12,376 bases of DNA, taken from assembly GCA_900548875.1 (NCBI GenBank), contig URMA01000093.1:1-12376 (forward strand). Direction: 5' to 3'. Source of the DNA: an uncultured Porphyromonadaceae bacterium (lineage in GTDB: Bacteria; Bacteroidota; Bacteroidia; Bacteroidales; Muribaculaceae). The position numbers and the translations under genes were made by a program. The notes below the pieces were generated by a model. It searched no databases. It was not told the origin of the DNA and was given only the letters and a program-made list of their open reading frames with translations. Shown here in pieces: positions 7,403-12,376 of this stretch; position 1 is the stretch's first letter, and each line of letters opens with the position of its first letter.

Positions 7403-9118
7403 TTATTCTTCTCCTCTGATTCTTGCCACAGGGGCCACGGCTTCTGGAGAGTCAAGCATTTGCCGCATTTCCTCTGGTATTCTGAAAATGTCATACTGAT
7501 CTTTGGGACGGATCGCATCGTTCCATTTGAATCCTTTCAGATAATATTGCGAGCGTTTGGCAAGAAACAGCGGGGTGACTTTGCCAGTCACATCCGGCCA
7601 AAGGTTGAGTTTCTCCATTTTTTGATCTTTCAGCAGGATTTTCAAGAAACTTCCTTCTGCAGAAACGAGCTTGTTGTAGGTTGAGTCGTTTTCCATCGGG
7701 AGGAAGATGGTCTGGACATTGCCGTTGACATCCAGCTGCCGGATTTCGCCATTTTCAAAATAGGCTGTCATTTCTTTTCCGCTCAACTGGTTATAGAAGT
7801 CGCCTTCTACAGCTTCAGCAAGAAATCCGTATTGTGGAAGGAAAGCCTTGTCGACGGTGCTGTCGTTGAAATGCACTTGAATAATGTTTCCCGTGACTTG
7901 ACGGTTCTCATTCCACAGAACCGGATGGCGGTGCATGAACAGCATTGAATCAGCTGTGACAAATGTCAGTGAGTCGCACACGCCTTGCAGGTCAACACGG
8001 TAAAAGCGAACCATCGGATAGGCGCACATAATGCGCGACGAATCGCTCGTGAGATATGTCCGAATCGTGTCACCGTGAAGATAAAGCGTATCTTTTTTAG
8101 AATATTCCATTGCCAAAGCACGTTTTGTTGCAAACGATTCATCTGTCTTTTCATTATGATAGCCGTAGTCTCCCACCAAAGTAGAACTTTTGACGGAGTC
8201 CGTCATAACCATATTTCCAAAAGCTTCACCGAATCCGATATTACGATCGTAGAACAATGTGTCGCCGGTCAGTGTTTGCGCATCTTTTGTGACGATGAGT
8301 GACCGGTTATAGAGTGTGGCTTTTTCAGTTTCTGTATTATACCATCCTTTATTCGTATAAATAGTATTGCTGTCCGAAACGATGGTAGTGTAGCCGACAA
8401 TATCTGCGATGTGGGTGCCGGTGTTGTAGTAGAGCGTGTCGGTAAGCATGGTGTATTTTTCGTTTACCAGCTCCACATCAAACAGAAATTCCGTATCTTT
8501 CGTGTCGGGGCTATATTGTCCGTAAACAGACGAAAGATTATTTTTATCGTCCACAATTCTTCCGCCTTCAAAATAGTAACCGATATTGGCTATCATATCA
8601 TAGTCGAGACTGTCGGTATACAATGTAACATTGCGGTTCTCCATTTTTACATTGTAGCGTAGTTGGGCGAGGTCGATATCTCCGTTGTAATAGAGTTCGT
8701 CGGCATATACGAACAAGGTGTCACCTTGTTCCATGCGGACGTTGCCGAATGCATAAAGTGAATTCTGCTTGTCGTAGAAATGGGCACTGTCGCAAAACAT
8801 GTACATGTCGCCTTTGCGGAACTGAACATTACCGTTCAACACCTGGTAATCTTTACTGACAAGTTCGTCCATGGACAACCGGTCGGCATATTCCAGAAAC
8901 ACTTTCCCTTTTTGATAGCGGTTGGCTGTCGGTATGGTTGGCTTTACTTTCTCATGTTTAGCCGATGGCCTGAGCTGCTGTTTTTTCTGATTTCCGCTTT
9001 GGGCACGCAGACCGTCGCCGAAAATAACGTTTAGAAAACAAATAGCCAAAAGGCATAAGAATCCATTTAGGAACTTATGCCTTTTGTTTGTATTATTGTT
9101 TTGTATGTTGTCTCCCAT
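7403..9118 (-). CDS. OstA-like (LptA/OstA family) LPS-export-type periplasmic protein
   Basis: The 571-residue product has a basic N-region (KRHK, residues 12-15) and a long hydrophobic stretch (16-33) ending in GDGLRAQ, a Sec signal peptide with probable cleavage near residue 40. From about residue 65 to 420 it consists of repeated beta strands with recurrent motifs such as GNVQFRKGDMYMFCDSAHFY, GNVRMEQGDTLFVYADELYY and GDTLFYDRNIGFGEAFGNMV. These are the short alternating strands of the OstA/LptA jelly-roll fold that carries lipopolysaccharide across the periplasm. The C-terminal 150 residues are less repetitive. Bacteroidota carry this long OstA-like form in place of small LptA or as an additional protein. 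ATG start at 9116-9118, 11 bases after the chaperone gene. A perfect 13-bp inverted repeat overlaps codons 11-24. LPS transport is a family-based inference. Confidence 0.88.
   Translation of the reverse strand: MGDNIQNNNTNKRHKFLNGFLCLLAICFLNVIFGDGLRAQSGNQKKQQLRPSAKHEKVKPTIPTANRYQKGKVFLEYADRLSMDELVSKDYQVLNGNVQFRKGDMYMFCDSAHFYDKQNSLYAFGNVRMEQGDTLFVYADELYYNGDIDLAQLRYNVKMENRNVTLYTDSLDYDMIANIGYYFEGGRIVDDKNNLSSVYGQYSPDTKDTEFLFDVELVNEKYTMLTDTLYYNTGTHIADIVGYTTIVSDSNTIYTNKGWYNTETEKATLYNRSLIVTKDAQTLTGDTLFYDRNIGFGEAFGNMVMTDSVKSSTLVGDYGYHNEKTDESFATKRALAMEYSKKDTLYLHGDTIRTYLTSDSSRIMCAYPMVRFYRVDLQGVCDSLTFVTADSMLFMHRHPVLWNENRQVTGNIIQVHFNDSTVDKAFLPQYGFLAEAVEGDFYNQLSGKEMTAYFENGEIRQLDVNGNVQTIFLPMENDSTYNKLVSAEGSFLKILLKDQKMEKLNLWPDVTGKVTPLFLAKRSQYYLKGFKWNDAIRPKDQYDIFRIPEEMRQMLDSPEAVAPVARIRGEE
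9047..9086 (-). repeat. 13-bp perfect inverted repeat inside the signal-peptide codons of the ostA-like gene
   Basis: CAAAAGGCATAAG (9047-9059) and CTTATGCCTTTTG (9074-9086) are exact reverse complements separated by 14 bases. In the mRNA the hairpin would begin about 32 bases after the start of the ATG, inside codons 11-24. The repeat is visible in the sequence; any regulatory effect on translation or transcription is inference. It is not followed by an uninterrupted U tract. Confidence 0.6.
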
Positions 9119-9129
9119 AAAAGGCTAAT

Positions 9130-10485
9130 TTATCGTTTTAACCACCCGTCGTGTTCGAATTTGCAATTACGCCAACCGTCTTCAATATACACATAGGTAT
9201 TGTTGATTTTCTTTTTAATCCAATCAGCGATGATTTGATTTTTGGCGTGTGCTTCATACATCTGTTTTATCACTTCGTAGTCGTCACGCAGGTTGGCTTT
9301 GTGGCCGTCAATACGGTTTTTCAGTTTTACGATAGCTACAATTTCTCGGTTTGTTTTCGGATCGATCATGATGAATGGTTCCGAAATGTCGCCTACATTC
9401 ATTTTATCAACAGTTTTTGCCACTTCCTGAGGAAGTTGTGCCATTTCGAACCGGGAAGTTCCGGTTTGGCTGTTGATCATCAAGCCCTTGTTGTTTCTCG
9501 TATCTTTGTCTTGTGAAAGATATTGGGCGGCATCTTCAAATGTAAATTTGTTGGCAAGCAGATCCTTGCGCAATGAATCAAGTCGCTCGATACCCTCTGT
9601 CAATTCTTTTTCTGAAACCTTCGGCTTGAGCAAAATATGACGTGTGTTGATTTTGTCGCCACGTTTTTCAATCAGCTGGATAATATGGAAACCGGCTTCA
9701 GTTTCAACAATTTTGGATGCCTTTTTCGGATCTGTCAGGTTGAACGCAACACTGGCATATTCGGGTAGAAGTTCGGTCCTTCCTTTAAATCCGATTTCAC
9801 CGCCTCGGGCAGAACTGCCGTCTTCCGAATAAAGAATGGCGAGTGTAGAAAATTCAGATTCTCCATTGTTCACACGTTGAGCATAGTCGCGCAGACGTGA
9901 TTTTACCTCGTCGATTTCCTGTTGAGGAATAACCGGCTTGATGCTGATGATTTGTGTTTCCACCTGCATGGGGATAAACGGCAGGCTGTCTTTCGACAGA
10001 TTGTCGTAATATTTTCTTACATCGGCTGGAGTTGCCTTAACGTCTTTTGTCAGTTCTTGCTGTACGCGTTGCACTGTATACTGGTTTTTCATTACCTCAA
10101 CAAGCGTTTCGCGCATTTCCGGCATTGGCTTGCGGAAATATTCCTCCACTTTTTCTTTCGTTCCAAGTGATTCGATGAAGTAGTTGATACGTGCATTTAC
10201 TTCCTGCATCACCTGTGATTCTTCTACGACAATCGTATCGATTTCAGCTTGATGGAGAAACAGTTTGTTGATAGCCAACTGTTCGGGAATGACACAATAG
10301 GGGTCACCTTCGATGGGGACTCGTTCATATTGCATTTGGGAATACTGCTCTTCAATTTGTGACTTGTAGATCGGTTCGTCGCCAACCACCCATGCAACTT
10401 CTTCTGCAATATTGTTGTTCTGGGCTACCGAATAGTATGCTGCACCAATGAGCGCCGCTACTGTAAAGATTTTTTGTAGTTTCAC
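9130..10485 (-). CDS. SurA-like periplasmic chaperone / peptidyl-prolyl cis-trans isomerase with two parvulin domains
   Basis: The 451-residue protein starts with GTG (10483-10485); no in-frame ATG precedes it. MKLQKIFTVAALIGAAYYSV followed by AQ is a clean signal peptide. Residues 24-150 are the helical SurA N-domain (VAWVVGDEPIYKSQIE is the family's opening segment). The first parvulin domain spans about 175-275 with FSTLAILYSEDGSSARGGEI and ETEAGFHIIQLIEKR. The second begins at INTRHILLKPKV (279-290), continues through FEDAAQYLSQDKDTRNNKG, and ends near 390. The C-terminal helix (about 400-427) packs back on the N-domain in SurA. The family escorts outer-membrane proteins through the periplasm, which fits the ostA-like gene next door. 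Each parvulin repeat has kept only one of the two conserved histidines, so isomerase activity is doubtful while chaperone function is likely. First gene of the operon with the ostA-like gene and mutL. Confidence 0.92.
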   Translation of the reverse strand: MKLQKIFTVAALIGAAYYSVAQNNNIAEEVAWVVGDEPIYKSQIEEQYSQMQYERVPIEGDPYCVIPEQLAINKLFLHQAEIDTIVVEESQVMQEVNARINYFIESLGTKEKVEEYFRKPMPEMRETLVEVMKNQYTVQRVQQELTKDVKATPADVRKYYDNLSKDSLPFIPMQVETQIISIKPVIPQQEIDEVKSRLRDYAQRVNNGESEFSTLAILYSEDGSSARGGEIGFKGRTELLPEYASVAFNLTDPKKASKIVETEAGFHIIQLIEKRGDKINTRHILLKPKVSEKELTEGIERLDSLRKDLLANKFTFEDAAQYLSQDKDTRNNKGLMINSQTGTSRFEMAQLPQEVAKTVDKMNVGDISEPFIMIDPKTNREIVAIVKLKNRIDGHKANLRDDYEVIKQMYEAHAKNQIIADWIKKKINNTYVYIEDGWRNCKFEHDGWLKR

Positions 10486-10550
10486 TATGCTTAGTTTTCG
10501 TTTACTAATTAATTATTTTCCGCTTTTTCGCTGTAAACCGGAATCGAATA

Positions 10551-10581
10551 CAAATATCTTGATTCTTCAGGTTTCTTCAAA
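10551..10581 (-). promoter_or_regulatory. Promoter candidate for the surA-like / ostA-like / mutL operon
   Basis: On the minus strand, TTTG (10578-10581), a 19-base spacer and GATATTTG (10551-10558) match the Bacteroidetes promoter except for the first base of the -7 element. Transcription would begin near 10544, leaving a leader of about 58 bases before the GTG at 10485. Confidence 0.55.
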
Positions 10582-10672
10582 ACGAAAATCGACGTAATAA
10601 ACCATTCTTTAGATAGTTTATACAATATTTGTCGATAGGCACTTTTGCGGTATATCATAGCGACAAAAATAA

Positions 10673-10726
10673 GAAAAAATAATGAAATAATAAACGGCGA
10701 TGAGAATAATCTGCTTCTCATCGCCG
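10673..10726 (-). terminator. Rho-independent terminator after the 54-residue gene
   Basis: CGGCGATGAGAA (10695-10706) and TTCTCATCGCCG (10715-10726) form a perfect 12-bp stem with an 8-base loop. Read on the minus strand the stem is followed by a T-rich tail (10694 down to 10673), while on the plus side there is no T tract, so it serves minus-strand transcription. It starts 18 bases after the stop codon at 10745-10747. Confidence 0.8.
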
Positions 10727-10744
10727 AATAATGTTCTGTTCTTT

Positions 10745-10909
10745 CTAGTTTGCTATGAAATTACCTAATTCCATCGGCATTTGCTTGTTGTAGGAATAGG
10801 CACGAGCAAACTGTTTTAGAAATTCAATGGTCGATTTTTTAGGTTGTACTTGTTGTTCTCCACGAAGTACCGATTTCTTTTCCATTAACTGAGTAGAGTT
10901 TTTATCCAT
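10745..10909 (-). CDS. Small protein of unknown function, 54 residues
   Basis: I do not recognise a family. From ATG 10907-10909 the product is a soluble, basic 54-residue protein without signal peptide or membrane segment. It reads MDKNSTQLMEKKSVLRG, then a Gln/Lys-rich stretch (EQQVQPKKS) and a probable amphipathic helix (TIEFLKQFARAYSYNKQ), ending in LGNFIAN. Alternative starts are GTG 10931-10933 (62 residues) and ATG 10883-10885 (46 residues); I chose the first ATG. Reasons to treat it as real are its position between two strong terminators, one ending the sigma-factor transcript and one placed 18 bases after its own stop, and its amino-acid composition, which looks like ordinary protein. 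I find no clear TAnnTTTG promoter in the short space before it (10910-10975), so it may depend on partial read-through from the sigma gene. No function can be assigned. Confidence 0.65.
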   Translation of the reverse strand: MDKNSTQLMEKKSVLRGEQQVQPKKSTIEFLKQFARAYSYNKQMPMELGNFIAN

Positions 10910-10975
10910 AGGCAGTATCTTGTTAACATTCACTTTGATAACGTATGTACAACCCGTGATATTGTGCCGGTACGC

Positions 10976-11013
10976 AAAAAAAACAACATCCTTGATGCAA
11001 GAATGTTGTTTTT
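10976..11013 (-). terminator. Rho-independent terminator of the sigma-factor gene
   Basis: AACAACATTCTTG and CAAGGATGTTGTT (minus strand, 11010-10998 and 10994-10982) pair over 13 positions with one G-U pair around a 3-base loop, and eight T residues follow (10983-10976). The stem starts about 20 bases after the sigma stop codon. A T stretch also follows on the plus strand, so it could work in both directions. Confidence 0.85.
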
Positions 11014-11030
11014 ATATAATTTCCGTGTTG

Positions 11031-11621
11031 CTAAAGAGTGAGAATGATGTTCTTTTCTTCAGCAATGCGCCGTAGATTCAGAATGGCATAGCGCATTCTT
11101 CCCAATGCCGTATTGATACTGACTCCGGTAGTTTCTGCGATTTCTTTGAAACTCATGTTTTTGTAGTATCTCATTTCGAGCACTGCACGTTGGGATTCCG
11201 GCAGGGATTTCACCAATTTCTTCACGTCGCTCAGTATTTGGTGGCGGACGATGGAGTCTTCCACTGTTTCTTCGCTCAGTTCTTTTTTGTTGAGAATGTC
11301 TACTCCATCATTGTCGCAAGATACCTGTGCCATTGATTTTTCCTGACGGTAATAGTCGATAATCAGGTTGTGCGCAATACGCGTAATCCAAGCGGGGAAT
11401 TTCCCATTTTCCGAATATCGGCCTTGATTGATGGTAACTATGGCCTTGACAAATGTTTCCTGAAACAAATCATCGGCAAGGTCTTTGTTTTTAACAATAT
11501 TAAGTATGTAGGAAAAAACACGGTTTTGGTGTCTTTGCAACAACACGTCGAAAGCACTGTTATTGCCTTCGGCATACAAGCAAACAAGTCGCTCGTCGGT
11601 TAACGCAAATAAATCGTCCAT
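11031..11621 (-). CDS. ECF-type RNA polymerase sigma factor (sigma-70 family, RpoE-like)
   Basis: The 196-residue protein has the two-domain ECF layout. Region 2 covers about 24-94: FDVLLQRHQNRVFSYIL, then DLADDLFQETFVKA (core-binding and -10 recognition) and PAWITRIAHNLIIDYYRQEK. An acidic linker (101-122) leads to region 4 at about 132-186: LVKSLPESQRAVLEMRYYKN, then the helix-turn-helix MSFKEIAETTGVSINTALGRMRYAI for -35 contact. No anti-sigma factor, SusC/SusD pair or extracytoplasmic sensor is adjacent, so it is not of the FecI/FecR transport-regulator arrangement. It may be controlled at the level of its own expression or by an unlinked partner. ATG start at 11619-11621; a second Met does not occur before region 2. 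The gene ends in a strong hairpin terminator and appears monocistronic. Its target promoters cannot be read from this window. Confidence 0.93.
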   Translation of the reverse strand: MDDLFALTDERLVCLYAEGNNSAFDVLLQRHQNRVFSYILNIVKNKDLADDLFQETFVKAIVTINQGRYSENGKFPAWITRIAHNLIIDYYRQEKSMAQVSCDNDGVDILNKKELSEETVEDSIVRHQILSDVKKLVKSLPESQRAVLEMRYYKNMSFKEIAETTGVSINTALGRMRYAILNLRRIAEEKNIILTL

Positions 11622-11714
11622 TAATCAATATGTTTTATTTATAGAGTAATGTAGATCCGATAGGCAAAGTTGTTTTTTATGTTAGTTTAATGGGTTATTT
11701 TTATTAGTATATGG

Positions 11715-11742
11715 CAAAGCTATGTGTTTTTTTTGAAAAAAA
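11715..11742 (-). promoter_or_regulatory. Promoter candidate for the ECF sigma gene
   Basis: TAGCTTTG (11715-11722, minus strand) is an exact match to the TAnnTTTG -7 element. A recognisable TTTG at -33 is missing; T-rich sequence occupies the position, preceded by dense A and T tracts (11727-11780) that may bend DNA or act like an UP element. The leader to the ATG at 11621 would be about 87 bases. Confidence 0.5.
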
Positions 11743-11783
11743 GAAATTTTTTCTCAAAAAATACAATCAAAAAATATTTTTCA

Positions 11784-11795
11784 TGCAATATTGCA
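11784..11795. repeat. Perfect 12-base palindrome upstream of the sigma promoter
   Basis: TGCAATATTGCA reads the same on both strands and is centred about 80 bases upstream of the predicted sigma transcription start. It could be an operator half-site pair, but no protein is identified for it and a chance origin in AT-rich DNA is possible. Confidence 0.35.
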
Positions 11796-11942
11796 GGAAA
11801 TACTTCGTTTAATACCAATTGTATTTTTCGGACTGCCGCGCGAAATCCAACTAAAGGTTAATGTCCGATAGGGGAAAAAGAAAAAAGCCTTCATAATGCG
11901 AGGGCACTGAAAAAGTCCTTTCATAGGACAACCGACTGATAT

Positions 11943-11984
11943 AATCGGCATATACCCAATAAATATTTTGGATATATGCCGATT
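11943..11984 (+). terminator. Terminator-like hairpin in the IS leader
   Basis: Arms 11943-11959 and 11968-11984 pair over 17 positions with a single C/A mismatch around an 8-base loop, and a run of five T (11983-11987) follows on the plus strand. It is placed to stop transcription entering the element from outside before it reaches the transposase gene. Confidence 0.6.
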
Positions 11985-11998
11985 TTTGGGTATCTTTA
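11967..11998 (+). promoter_or_regulatory. Probable transposase promoter
   Basis: TTTG (11967-11970), a 20-base spacer and TATCTTTA (11991-11998) fit the Bacteroidetes promoter with one mismatch in the last base of the -7 element. A second, overlapping TATCTTTA lies at 11997-12004. The first would start transcription near 12003-12006, within the loop of the start-codon hairpin. Confidence 0.5.
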
Positions 11999-12020
11999 TC
12001 TTTATAAAACAGATAAAGAT
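11992..12020 (+). promoter_or_regulatory. Inverted repeat covering the transposase start codon
   Basis: ATCTTTATCT (11992-12001) and AGATAAAGAT (12011-12020) are exact reverse complements with a 9-base loop. The right arm contains the first two bases of the ATG (12019-12021) and the purine-rich region where ribosomes would bind. RNA made from outside the element would fold and hide the start; RNA begun inside the loop would lack the left arm. Confidence 0.55.
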
Positions 12021-12376
12021 GCTACCCACTCAACAGGCGATACCGTTCAGCAATTACAGTGATTTATACGATTTGATAGTCCCTCACGATAATGTTCTAC
12101 GCAGGATTAATGACCTTGTGGACTTCTCCTTCATTCAAAAAGAACTTATGGATAAATACTGCCATGACAATGGCCGCATGGCTGAAAGTCCTGTAATGAT
12201 GTTCAAATATCTCCTATTGAAGACAATTTATGACATATCCGATGTTGACGTTGTAGAGAGATCCCGTTATGATATGTCGTTCAAGTATTTTCTTGGGATG
12301 AGTCCGGAAAACACGGACTTAATAAATCCCAGTTCACTGTGCAAGTTTCGTAAACTGAGACTAAAAGACAAGGATC
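12019..12376 (+). CDS. IS1182-family transposase, N-terminal part
   Basis: The frame runs from ATG 12019 to the right edge without a stop, giving 119 codons of a protein that is typically 450-550 residues in this group. The visible part is the conserved N-terminal DUF772-like domain: LIVPHDNVLRRINDLVDFSF (19-38), then SPVMMFKYLLLKTIYDISD (57-75), VVERSRYDMSFKYFLGM (78-94), and NPSSLCKFRKLRL (104-116), which leads into the DDE catalytic core outside the window. The N-terminal part is intact, with no frameshift, so the element may be active. Expression is probably low because of the two hairpins in its leader. The N-terminal domain is shared by IS1182 and IS5-related transposases, so the family call rests on similarity of these motifs and of the terminal repeat. 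Confidence 0.9.
   Translation, partial: MLPTQQAIPFSNYSDLYDLIVPHDNVLRRINDLVDFSFIQKELMDKYCHDNGRMAESPVMMFKYLLLKTIYDISDVDVVERSRYDMSFKYFLGMSPENTDLINPSSLCKFRKLRLKDKD

Larger units (their letters stand above)
11622..11900. other. AT-rich intergenic region upstream of the sigma gene, without a credible gene
   Basis: This stretch holds the sigma-gene leader and promoter candidate, runs of A and T at 11727-11780, and a perfect 12-base palindrome TGCAATATTGCA at 11784-11795. Segment 11796-11880 is less AT-rich and open on both strands for short distances, but I recognise no protein in it. It may be residue of sequence that lay upstream before the IS arrived. Confidence 0.6.
11901..12376 (+). mobile_element. 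IS1182-type insertion sequence, left part only
   Basis: The left end is placed near AGGGCACTGAAAAAGTCC (11901-11918), which resembles the terminal inverted repeats of IS1182-group elements and precedes an IS1182-type transposase frame. The boundary could be a few bases off, because the right end and target duplication are outside the window. The element is inserted about 280 bases upstream of the sigma-factor start, in divergent orientation. Confidence 0.75.

Noticed and set aside
10509..10721. A 70-codon minus-strand open frame with a hydrophobic N-terminus between the small gene and the surA-like gene.
   Set aside because: Its start codon lies inside the perfect terminator stem, the hydrophobic part is translation of the T-rich terminator tail, and the likely surA-operon promoter lies within it. 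A later start at 10658 (50 residues) has a TAnnTTTG match (10664-10671) only a few bases ahead, which is too weak to call a gene.
11781..12029. An 82-codon minus-strand open frame spanning the IS left end.
   Set aside because: It crosses the junction between host DNA and the IS, runs antisense to the IS leader hairpins and transposase start, and resembles no protein I know.
1..12376. CRISPR arrays, tRNA or rRNA genes, and undescribed defence or toxin-antitoxin systems.
   Set aside because: No evenly spaced repeats, no cloverleaf or rRNA signature, and no gene pair of that type; nearly all sequence is accounted for by recognisable core genes and one IS.

Overview
The window looks like chromosomal DNA of a Bacteroidales bacterium (phylum Bacteroidota), with an insertion sequence cut off by the right edge. 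The evidence is the set of encoded proteins (OstA-like envelope protein, SurA-like double-parvulin chaperone, TPR/PD40 protein, short ECF sigma factor, C-terminally Cys-rich U32 protein) and the upstream sites matching the Bacteroidetes promoter pattern TTTG-N19/20-TAnnTTTG. I see no strong Shine-Dalgarno sequences. Genus cannot be fixed from this sequence alone.

Layout, in the direction of transcription. Everything except the IS is on the minus strand, so it reads from right to left. (1) 11031-11621 is an ECF sigma factor followed by a strong hairpin terminator. (2) 10745-10909 is a 54-residue protein of unknown function with its own perfect-stem terminator. (3) 10485-5447 is an operon of surA-like chaperone, ostA-like LPS-transport protein and mutL, with gaps of 11 and 18 bases. 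A promoter candidate lies 66-96 bases upstream of the GTG start of the first gene. (4) 5301-1 is a second operon: TPR/PD40 exported protein, PHP-family phosphatase, metA-type homoserine acyltransferase, U32 (RlhA-like) protein and the start of yraN, with gaps of 4, 15, 10 and 17 bases. It is preceded by two tandem promoters with identical -7 octamers. (5) From about 11901 to the right edge, on the plus strand, is the left part of an IS1182-type element with the first 119 codons of its transposase. Its leader carries two stacked inverted repeats, the second of which covers the transposase start codon.

The first operon joins outer-membrane biogenesis (periplasmic chaperone plus LPS-export protein) to mismatch repair. 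The second joins methionine synthesis, a rRNA-modification-type U32 protein and a predicted nuclease-fold protein. The genes are mostly ordinary core genes. The points most worth checking are a MutL in which all three C-terminal endonuclease motifs are altered, a MetA with Glu111 (predicting acetyl-CoA rather than succinyl-CoA use), the IS leader architecture that should silence read-through transcripts but not the element's own promoter, the small gene isolated between two terminators, and a 13-bp hairpin inside the signal-peptide codons of the ostA-like gene. I found no CRISPR array, tRNA, rRNA or convincing undescribed defence system.
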